The position numbers and the translations under genes were made by a program. This document shows, one piece after another, positions 7,734 through 14,253 of a stretch of 18,070 nt of DNA (positions are counted from its first letter, which is position 1; each line of letters starts with the position of its first letter). The notes beneath the pieces are model-generated. The model did not search any database and was not told the DNA's origin. It worked only from the letters and a program-made list of their open reading frames with translations. Source of the stretch: Deltaproteobacteria bacterium (lineage in GTDB: Bacteria; Desulfobacterota; Syntrophia; Syntrophales; UBA2210); assembly GCA_019314085.1 (NCBI GenBank), contig JAFCZZ010000041.1:1-18070 (forward strand), given 5' to 3'.

Positions 7734-8755
7734 CAGAACTCTTCTCCGATTCTCAACATCACCTTGATCGCCCTGCCCGTATGAATACGTTCTCTGTATA
7801 CGCGTGGCAGGCTGTCCAGATTGATGTGGTCCGTGATCAGCGGCCTTCCGTCTATCTTCCCCTCCGCCATCCATCGGAGACACCGGCTGTTTTCCTCATG
7901 CGTGTTTGAGTATGACCCCGTGAGCCAGACCTCCTTGAAGTTGAGCACAAGGGGCATGATCTCGACGTTCTGCATGATGATACTCACCACGCAGATCGTT
8001 CCGCCGTTTGCCGCGGCGTTCAGCGCCGTCTGGATGGACTCCCCCCGGCCGGAACACTCGAATACGGTCTCAAAACCGGCGCCGTCCGTCTCATCCAGTG
8101 TACGTAGTATGGGATTCTCGTTCAGGGGGTCGATTATAATATCCGCACCGAGGGTGACCGCGAGTACCCTCTTTTCCTCCACGGGCTCGGACAGGGCGAT
8201 CGGGCCGAACCCCATGACCTTCAGCAGACTGACGAGGGAGAGTCCTATGGAACCGCCCCCTATGACCAGTGCCGATCCTCCCTCCCTGCCTGAACAGTAT
8301 ATCCCGTGAAGGGCTGCCGCGAAGGGTTCGGCGAGCGCGCCATTCTGCGAATCCACCCCCTCCGGAATCGGAATGAGCATCCGCGGGTCCACCTTCAGAT
8401 ACTCGGCAAATCCCCCCTGGAGATCACCCAGGCCGATGGTGCGCCTGTCCGTCTGGCACAGGTAGGGCTTCCCCATCCTGCATTCTCTGCACTCCCCGCA
8501 ATAGGTAGGGCGAATGATAACCCGGGATCCCGTTTCCACATCCCGTACATCTCTGCCTACATCGGCAACCGTGCCGCTCACCTCATGACCGATTATCGTC
8601 CCATCCTTCAGGGTTCCGCTCTCGATGATCGAGTGATCCGAACCGCAAAACCCCGTATTGACAACCTGTATCAAGACCTCGTTCGGGCCCAGCTGCGGCA
8701 GGGAAACGTCACGGACCGTAAGCCCTTCGATGCTGTTATACACGACGGCCTTCAT
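7733..8755 (-). CDS. Zinc-dependent medium-chain alcohol dehydrogenase (threonine/sorbitol dehydrogenase-like)
   Basis: A 340-residue NAD(P)-dependent dehydrogenase of the medium-chain family. Catalytic zinc ligands are recognisable as Cys37 (GFCGSDH), His57-Glu58 (GHE) and Glu143 (LAEP). The structural zinc lobe is complete at CGECRECRMGKPYLC (Cys86, 89, 92, 100). The Rossmann glycine motif is VIGGGSIG (164-171), and the acidic residue after the second strand (SEP) favours NAD. Start: ATG at 8753-8755 with AAGGAGG six bases upstream; the longer reading from 8788 would overlap the permease and lacks a site. The gene starts ten bases after the permease stop and its own stop overlaps the AOR start, so the three are one transcription unit. 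It could oxidise a secondary alcohol or diol, or reduce a ketone; the exact substrate is not visible. Confidence 0.94.
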   Translation of the reverse strand: MKAVVYNSIEGLTVRDVSLPQLGPNEVLIQVVNTGFCGSDHSIIESGTLKDGTIIGHEVSGTVADVGRDVRDVETGSRVIIRPTYCGECRECRMGKPYLCQTDRRTIGLGDLQGGFAEYLKVDPRMLIPIPEGVDSQNGALAEPFAAALHGIYCSGREGGSALVIGGGSIGLSLVSLLKVMGFGPIALSEPVEEKRVLAVTLGADIIIDPLNENPILRTLDETDGAGFETVFECSGRGESIQTALNAAANGGTICVVSIIMQNVEIMPLVLNFKEVWLTGSYSNTHEENSRCLRWMAEGKIDGRPLITDHINLDSLPRVYRERIHTGRAIKVMLRIGEEF

Positions 8756-8765
8756 GGTGCCCTCC

Positions 8766-10286
8766 TTACATGACATAATGACCCCCAAGGGTTCCGAAAA
8801 CGAGTATTGAAATACCGACGCACAGTGCCGCTACAAAGGTCATCACCACGCCTGCCTTCGCCATATCCCTGATGGCAAAATACCCCGCCGAGTACGGTAT
8901 GACATTCGTCGGTGTCTCGGTAACCAGGATAAAGGCCAGCGATGAGGTGAATGCCGCCGGTGCGCATATAAGCCAGGGGTTGATATTCAGGTCTGCCGCC
9001 AGCGCAATCAGGAGGGGAATGATAATGGTCCCCGTTACCGTGTTGCTGGAAAACGCCAGATGGAGGAGGCTTACCCCCAGGACGATAACAAACACCCTCA
9101 GAAATCCCGGGAGCTGAATGATCGGACCCAGGAATATCCATGACAGCCATCGCGCGGCGCCGGTGTTGTACACGACCATGCCGATCGATATCCCCGCGCA
9201 GATCAGGACGATCCCCCCCCAGTCCACGTCTTGTTGTGCCGCCCTCCAGGGCATTATCTCGATCCCGGGAAGAAACAGCAGCACGGCCCCGCACAGGGCG
9301 ATGGCCTGCATCGGCATATCGATCCTTCCCCCTGTCATATCTCTGATAAAGGGGGTGGTAACCCACGCACAGATTGTCATCAGGAATATGGCAAGGGTCC
9401 ACCCCTCTTTTCTCGTAAGAGGACCGATATCGACAAGTTTTTTTCGTATCTCTTCGCTCTCTATGGGAACCCTCTCGATCTCAGGGGGAAAGATGGTCGT
9501 TATCACCAGCCACCCGGCCGGTATCATCAGAAGAGAGGCGGGAAGCCCCATGCTCATCCACGTGATAAAATCGACATCGACATGGGCGAGTTCCTTCAAA
9601 AAACCTATCGTGAGAGGGTTAGGGCCGCACCCCGCCGGTGTCGCAATACCCCCGAAAAGGGGCCCCCAGGCGCAGGAAATCATCAGCCCCTTTCCAAAGT
9701 TGCTCTCCAGGGGCGTAATCCCCGATTGCCTGAGGATGGCAACTCCCAACGGCATGAGAATCGCCGCCACCGCCATATCGGTAATCCACATGGAGAGAAG
9801 GGCGCCGACAATAAGAAACCCGAGTATGACCATCGTGGTTCTGGTCCCCATGACAGAGAGGATTAGATAACTCAGTCTGGTTCCCATGCCGGAACGGGTA
9901 AATGCGGAGGAGAGCACCAGGACGCCGATAAAAAAGGCTATGATCGGGTTACCGAATCCCAGTACGATGATATGTTTGAATGATTCTATTCCGAAGACGG
10001 GGATAAGGAGCATGATGAGAAGCGCGGTGATGCTGAAGGGTATCACTTCCGTAATCCACAGGACAACCGCCGCGACAAGCAGGGCCAGGATGGCCTTCGC
10101 GTTCCAGGAAAGCGGTACCAATTCCCCTCCCTTTTCAAGGGGATCGGGGGATGGCAGGAGCATGATCACAGCCATCAGGACAAAGGCGAATACAAAGAAT
10201 CCAATCTTGTACGTAAATGAACGGGGATCCTTTTGCGGTATACCTCCTCCCTCGGTGTTGGTCTCAGGCCTTTTTCTGATCTGCAT
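8766..10286 (-). CDS. DASS/SLC13-family anion:sodium symporter-like permease
   Basis: A 506-residue inner-membrane protein with about a dozen hydrophobic helices after a polar N-terminus (residues 1-24). The family layout is clear: WNAKAILALLVAAVVLWITE, then an ALLIMLLIPVFGI helix, the GFGNPIIAFFIG hairpin, an inverted second half with FSSNTVTGTIIIPLL and the final TETPTNVIPYSAGYF segment. Members move di- or tricarboxylates, sulfate or related anions with sodium. The second SNT sodium-site motif is intact, but the first is ITD (residues 168-170, in LSMWITDMAVAA), a departure from the classical SNT. The start codon is the ATG at 10284-10286; the upstream ribosome site is weak and distant (GAGGAAGGA). 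It sits ten bases before the zinc dehydrogenase, so it probably imports that pathway's substrate. Confidence 0.92.
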   Translation of the reverse strand: MQIRKRPETNTEGGGIPQKDPRSFTYKIGFFVFAFVLMAVIMLLPSPDPLEKGGELVPLSWNAKAILALLVAAVVLWITEVIPFSITALLIMLLIPVFGIESFKHIIVLGFGNPIIAFFIGVLVLSSAFTRSGMGTRLSYLILSVMGTRTTMVILGFLIVGALLSMWITDMAVAAILMPLGVAILRQSGITPLESNFGKGLMISCAWGPLFGGIATPAGCGPNPLTIGFLKELAHVDVDFITWMSMGLPASLLMIPAGWLVITTIFPPEIERVPIESEEIRKKLVDIGPLTRKEGWTLAIFLMTICAWVTTPFIRDMTGGRIDMPMQAIALCGAVLLFLPGIEIMPWRAAQQDVDWGGIVLICAGISIGMVVYNTGAARWLSWIFLGPIIQLPGFLRVFVIVLGVSLLHLAFSSNTVTGTIIIPLLIALAADLNINPWLICAPAAFTSSLAFILVTETPTNVIPYSAGYFAIRDMAKAGVVMTFVAALCVGISILVFGTLGGHYVM

Positions 10287-10350
10287 ATTTCAAGCAGTTC
10301 CTTCCTCAAACGTGATGCATTCGTAAAAAGTCGAATCTCCCTTCCCGTAT

Positions 10351-10390
10351 TCACCCTCACCCCAACCCTCTCCCATCTAGGGAGAGGGAG
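10351..10390. repeat. REP-like intergenic hairpin element
   Basis: The gap between the TPP enzyme stop and the permease start holds CACCCTCACCCCAACC followed by a perfect 9-bp inverted repeat, CCCTCTCCC (10366-10374), loop ATCTA, GGGAGAGGG (10380-10388). This wording strongly resembles the dispersed CCCTCACCC...CCCTCTCCC/GGGAGAGGG REP-like repeats seen between genes in many Proteobacteria. Only one copy occurs here. It may protect or partly terminate the upstream transcript, but no T-tract follows on either strand. Confidence 0.6.
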
Positions 10391-10442
10391 CGTTATGAGC
10401 GTTTTGCCAAACCATCAACATTCATAATTCACCATTGTCCTC

Positions 10443-12140
10443 TCACTCCGCCTTATACGCACCCAGGCTTGCCAGTGCCACGCTGCCGGGGCTTATAATT
10501 GCCGGGTCGGTCATCACGTTGATACACGTGGTCACACCTGATGCAAACGCCTCCTCCAGGGCCGGGCGGATGTCATCAGGTTTTTCAACACACATCCCTT
10601 TGCCTCCCAGCGCCTCGACCAGCTTGTGGTAATCAACCCTGCCTATATGCGTGCCATCCTTTATGGCATGGCCGATTCTCAATTCCTGGCTGTGTTTTAT
10701 CATTCCCCATCCGAGGTCATTGCTGATCACCACGACGATGGGGAGTCCCCTCCGTATGGCAATCTCAAACTCCATAAAATTAAACCCCACCGACCCGTCT
10801 CCGATAATGAGACAGACCCGCTTGTCGGGATTGAGCAGCTTGGCCGCGTTGGCATAGGGGATCCCGACGGCAAGGCACCCATACAAACCGGAGTCGAGGT
10901 AATGCCCGGCCCTTCTGACCGTCCTCGTCATACCCATCCAGATCTGCGTGTCGCCCCCGTCGGCCACGACGATATCGTCATCCCGATCCATGAAGTCGTC
11001 CACCTCTTTTGCAAGGCGCATCGGATGTATGGGCACCGTATCGCTCTCCCAGTCCGGTGTCGACTGAGCCCTCCCATCCTCCCTGGCCTTTTCCACCGTT
11101 GCGACCCAGCCGCTGAACCTCTTCTGTAGTGCGTCCCCCGCGCTTTTCTGAGTAACCGCCCGGTTGCACTCTCTCAGAAAGGCCTGGATATCACTCATGA
11201 CCGCAAGGTCCACGGAACGGTTTCTCCCTATCTCCTCCGGTTCGATATCCACCTGAACGATCTGTGCCTTTTTGTCGAAGATCTCCCCGAATATGTAAAA
11301 GAGCCCCATTCTCGCGCCGAGGAATATGATCAGATCGGTCGTCATGTTTGTAAGCAGAGCCGCTCCGGGGCGTATCGGCAGGGATGATTCAAAGCAGAGC
11401 GGGTGGGTATCGGGGATGGTCCCCCTCCCCAGTGACGATGTAAAGGTGGGGATACCGGTATGTTCTACAAAACGGACCAGCTCCTCCCCGGCATCGGAAT
11501 ACCAGGTGCCGCTCCCCGCAATGATGATCGGCCGTTCCGCCCGTTCGATCATCCCCATCATCTCATACACCTTATCCGGATCGACCGGGCGCGAGTCGAT
11601 ATCGGTGTGTATCTTTTTGATCTTTCCGGGATCCGCCTCCCCATTCAATACATCGACCGGCAGTTCGAGATAGACCGGCCCGGGGCGCCCGCTTGCCGCG
11701 GTTCGATAGGCAAGGTCCATAAATTCGGGAATCCTTTCCGGGTTGTAACAGACGAAGGCCTTCTTCACCATCGAGCTTATAACGGGGAGCTGGCACATTC
11801 CCTGCAGATCGAGTTTCTCCGCCGACTCAAGCCCGACGCAACCGGAGATAAGAACCAGCGGGGAATTCGCCATACGGGCATTGGCAATCCCCGAGAGCGC
11901 ATTGGTAAATCCGGGTCCCGCCGTGACCATCGCGGTGCCGGGACTGCGCGTCATCCGCCCCCATGCCTCCGCCATAAAGACCGCCGCCTGTTCGTGTCGT
12001 GTATCGAACAATTGAACGGACGAGCCCTCAAGGTACTGGTAAATCGGTGTTATATGGCCACCGCTTATCGTGAAGACATACTCGACTCCCCTTTCGATAA
12101 GGGCCTCTGCCGCCAACTGACCACCTGTTATTGGTCCCAT
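10443..12140 (-). CDS. TPP-dependent enzyme, acetolactate synthase / benzaldehyde lyase-like
   Basis: A 565-residue, three-domain thiamine diphosphate enzyme of the acetolactate-synthase superfamily. The PYR domain holds the activating glutamate (Glu50 in DTRHEQAAVFMAEAWGR) and the glycine loop TAGPGFTNALSG; the middle domain starts near residue 190 (PIIIAGSG); the PP domain has the diphosphate motif GDGS (447-450) ending at Asn474 in ISNDLGWGM. Residues SGGHI with His29 recall benzaldehyde lyase-type C-C lyases, whereas biosynthetic acetolactate synthases differ there and come with a small subunit, absent here. A catabolic 2-hydroxyketone or 2-hydroxyacid lyase/carboligase is therefore likelier than valine biosynthesis (inference). 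Start: ATG at 12138-12140 with GGAGG seven bases upstream, about 16 bp after the natural SDR end. Confidence 0.92.
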   Translation of the reverse strand: MGPITGGQLAAEALIERGVEYVFTISGGHITPIYQYLEGSSVQLFDTRHEQAAVFMAEAWGRMTRSPGTAMVTAGPGFTNALSGIANARMANSPLVLISGCVGLESAEKLDLQGMCQLPVISSMVKKAFVCYNPERIPEFMDLAYRTAASGRPGPVYLELPVDVLNGEADPGKIKKIHTDIDSRPVDPDKVYEMMGMIERAERPIIIAGSGTWYSDAGEELVRFVEHTGIPTFTSSLGRGTIPDTHPLCFESSLPIRPGAALLTNMTTDLIIFLGARMGLFYIFGEIFDKKAQIVQVDIEPEEIGRNRSVDLAVMSDIQAFLRECNRAVTQKSAGDALQKRFSGWVATVEKAREDGRAQSTPDWESDTVPIHPMRLAKEVDDFMDRDDDIVVADGGDTQIWMGMTRTVRRAGHYLDSGLYGCLAVGIPYANAAKLLNPDKRVCLIIGDGSVGFNFMEFEIAIRRGLPIVVVISNDLGWGMIKHSQELRIGHAIKDGTHIGRVDYHKLVEALGGKGMCVEKPDDIRPALEEAFASGVTTCINVMTDPAIISPGSVALASLGAYKAE

Positions 12141-12182
12141 GCCGCATCCTCCATTCCTATAATTCCATTAATTGACCACCCG

Positions 12183-12893
12183 TTACATTGATCGCCTGCC
12201 CGGTAATATACGATGATTCACCGGACGCGAGCTGTACATCTTTTCCTCAAGGCCGAAGCGCCATTGTTCCAGATCCGTCATGATCTGACCCGGACAGATC
12301 GCGTTGACACGGATGCCCGCCCCGGCAAGCTCCGTTGCCATTACCCTGGTAAGCATAATCACCCCCGCCTTGGCCACCGCATAGGCGCCGTTGAACAAGG
12401 GGGCCTTTTTCCCCGCCCTGGATGCCGTGTTTATGATGCTTCCTCCCCCAGTTATCAGGGGGATGATCGCCCGTGAAACCCGGAAGGTCCCGTGGAGATT
12501 GACATCTATGGTTTTCATCCATGCACCCTCGTCGTAGGTGTGTGCCGCATTGGGTACACCGAAGGATGCCCCCGCATTATTGCAAAGGACGTTAACACTG
12601 TCGAATCGCTCCGCTATGGTATCGACCATCCGGCCGATTGATCCATTGTCGGTGATGTCGACGTCGATGGCCAGGGCCTTCACGCCGAAACGACCGGCGA
12701 GATCTTCGGCTATGGCCTCCATCTCCTCCCAGGTCCCTGTCCGGACCATGTCGCCGGAGGAGACCTTCCCGAGATCGGCGATCACGACATTCGCCCCGCA
12801 GGAGGCCAGTTTTTCAGCAATAGCGTACCCGATGCCTGACCTCTTTCCCGATCCGGTAACAACCGCCGTCTTCTTTTCCAGATCTTTATACAC
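12183..12893 (-). CDS. Short-chain dehydrogenase/reductase, C-terminus lost by a frameshifting deletion
   Basis: A 236-residue NAD(P)-dependent oxidoreductase of the classical SDR fold. It has the cofactor loop TGSGKRSGIG (13-22), NNAG (104-107) and the catalytic set Ser157, Tyr170 and Lys174 (AYAVAKAG), followed by the conserved ICPGQIMTDLEQW. Translation starts at a GTG (12891-12893) with GGAGG six bases upstream. After residue 219-220 the family sequence breaks off and an unrelated basic tail (RPVNHRILPGRRSM) ends at 12183. In the next frame the DNA encodes the normal SDR end, ASGESSYITGQAINVTGG then QLMEL, with a stop at 12157-12159. About 35 codons plus a frame shift are missing. The catalytic core is present, but the part closing the active site and the subunit interface is gone. 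It is the first gene of the minus-strand cluster. Confidence 0.9.
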   Translation of the reverse strand: MYKDLEKKTAVVTGSGKRSGIGYAIAEKLASCGANVVIADLGKVSSGDMVRTGTWEEMEAIAEDLAGRFGVKALAIDVDITDNGSIGRMVDTIAERFDSVNVLCNNAGASFGVPNAAHTYDEGAWMKTIDVNLHGTFRVSRAIIPLITGGGSIINTASRAGKKAPLFNGAYAVAKAGVIMLTRVMATELAGAGIRVNAICPGQIMTDLEQWRFGLEEKMYSSRPVNHRILPGRRSM

Positions 12894-12919
12894 AATCAGC
12901 CTCCCTCCGATGCTTCGCC

Positions 12920-12952
12920 ATGAATATCCTTCACCCGATGAATACTATTCAT
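12920..12952. promoter_or_regulatory. Palindromic operator candidate with an extra half-site
   Basis: A perfect 15-base palindrome, ATGAATA C TATTCAT (12938-12952), plus a third copy of the half-site ATGAATA at 12920-12926, 18 bases away in direct orientation. The palindrome covers the proposed -10 of the SDR-side promoter, a typical repressor position. The TetR protein encoded at 5247-5879 is the natural candidate; that link is inference. Confidence 0.55.
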
Positions 12953-12970
12953 TATAGGCGAGCCTGTCAA
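12942..12970 (-). promoter_or_regulatory. Candidate sigma-70 promoter for the SDR-TPP-permease-ADH-AOR cluster
   Basis: Minus-strand TTGACA (12965-12970, perfect -35), a 17-base spacer and TAGTAT (12942-12947, four of six). It starts transcription roughly 40 bp before the SDR GTG. The -10 lies inside the palindrome at 12938-12952. A TATAAT also occurs on this strand, but only eight bases after the -35, so it is not the partner hexamer. Confidence 0.55.
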
Positions 12971-13016
12971 CGTTTTTTAGTCACTGCTCCTGTGTGGCGA
13001 CGTGGTCATTATTCCA

Positions 13017-13045
13017 TTGACACACAGGACTGTCCTCCCTATACT
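13017..13045 (+). promoter_or_regulatory. Candidate sigma-70 promoter for the BASS symporter gene
   Basis: TTGACA (13017-13022), a 17-base spacer and TATACT (13040-13045) give a near-consensus promoter about 60 bp upstream of the symporter ATG. The spacer contains a short inverted repeat AGGAC-T-GTCCT (13026-13036) that could be a binding site. It is divergent to the SDR promoter, with the two -35 boxes about 46 bp apart. Confidence 0.6.
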
Positions 13046-13107
13046 TTCACGAAAAAACAATATCTTATCAAGGGGGATATCTCGGAACCTCAAAAGGAGG
13101 GGACAAT

Positions 13108-14055
13108 ATGGATGCAACGGCTGTAGACCAGATCAGGCTTAACTTTAATCCTCAGGGTCTCTTTGTGATTAATGCGGCAATCGGGCTGATGATGTTAGGG
13201 GTTGCCCTGGACCTCAAACTGGAGGACTTCAAGCGGGTTATTGTATCACCGAAGGCGCCGGGCATCGGGCTGGGCGCCCAGTTTATCCTGCTCCCGGCCT
13301 TCACGTTCCTGCTTATTCTCCTCATCCGACCCCAGCCCTCCATAGCACTGGGAATGATTTTGGTGGCCTCATGTCCGGGGGGCAATCTCTCGAACATTAT
13401 TACCTATCTGGCCAAGGGAAATTGCGCCCTGTCTATCAGCATGACTGCTGTTTCCACGGCCGCAGCCATCGTAATGACCCCCCTCAACCTTGCCTTATGG
13501 GGCAGTCTCAATCCTGCAACTGCCGAGATCCTGCGAAGTGTAAGTCTTAGTCCCATGGATGTGTTCACCACTATCTTCATGATCCTGGGCATTCCTCTGG
13601 TCGTCGGCCTCACCCTGTCGCGTGTTTTTCCAACACTTGCAGACAGGGTCAGGCGTCCGTTCAAGATCTTTACCCTTGTCTTTTTCATTGCCATCGTCTG
13701 CGGGGCCCTGGCGGCAAACTGGAACATCTTTCTCAAGGTCATCGGACTGGTTGCCCTCTTCGTCTTTATCCATAATGCCCTGGCCCTCAACCTGGGGTAC
13801 TGGTCGGGACGGCTCTTCAGACTCGGTGAAACGGATTCGCGGGCCGTCTGTATCGAAGTCGGGATTCAGAATTCCGCCCTCGGACTTGTCCTGGTCTTCA
13901 ATTTTTTTGAGGGCCTGGGGGGGATGGCCATCCTTGTGGCATGGTGGGGAATCTGGCATATCATTGCCGGTCTGATTACCGCCTTTATATTTAACCGTCG
14001 GAAACTGCCGGCGGATCAACAGGTTCAAGAGGTGGAATGTAAGACAGCCTTCTGA
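13108..14055 (+). CDS. Bile acid:sodium symporter (BASS) family transporter
   Basis: A 315-residue inner-membrane protein with nine to ten hydrophobic helices. Family landmarks: GLMMLGVALDLKLEDFKRV near the N-terminus, the discontinuous-helix stretch ASCPGGNLSNIITYLAKG (residues about 87-104), the STAAAIVMTPLN segment and the second crossover EVGIQNSALGLVL in the C-terminal half. These are the sodium- and substrate-binding elements of the BASS fold, whose bacterial members carry organic anions such as bile acids, pantoate or 2-keto acids. Start: ATG at 13108 with AAAGGAGG upstream. It is transcribed away from the SDR cluster from a shared control region, so co-regulation with that pathway is plausible. 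The gene looks complete, and the terminator at 14189 follows about 130 bp later. Confidence 0.93.
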   Translation: MDATAVDQIRLNFNPQGLFVINAAIGLMMLGVALDLKLEDFKRVIVSPKAPGIGLGAQFILLPAFTFLLILLIRPQPSIALGMILVASCPGGNLSNIITYLAKGNCALSISMTAVSTAAAIVMTPLNLALWGSLNPATAEILRSVSLSPMDVFTTIFMILGIPLVVGLTLSRVFPTLADRVRRPFKIFTLVFFIAIVCGALAANWNIFLKVIGLVALFVFIHNALALNLGYWSGRLFRLGETDSRAVCIEVGIQNSALGLVLVFNFFEGLGGMAILVAWWGIWHIIAGLITAFIFNRRKLPADQQVQEVECKTAF

Positions 14056-14188
14056 TACGAGGGCGGTGTGTGAGAAAATCACAGTGATATTCCAGGGGGG
14101 ATCATGATGCCTGATCTCAAGAGAGGGGTTTGAAGCCAAAACGGCACATCCACTGTGTCATTCTGGCATGCCTGCCGCATAAGCAAAG

Positions 14189-14217
14189 AAGGCCCCGTTA
14201 CCGTTCAACGGGGCCTT
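14189..14217. terminator. Strong hairpin terminator between convergent genes
   Basis: A perfect 11-bp stem, AAGGCCCCGTT (14189-14199) and AACGGGGCCTT (14207-14217), with a 7-base loop. It lies between the converging BASS and substrate-binding protein genes. On the minus strand it is followed by CTTTGCTTATG, moderately T-rich, so it fits best as the terminator of the minus-strand unit 37 bp past its stop, but it may act in both directions. Confidence 0.82.
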
Positions 14218-14253
14218 CGTCTGTGATGTTTATGTCTGGAGGGACCGGACCTA

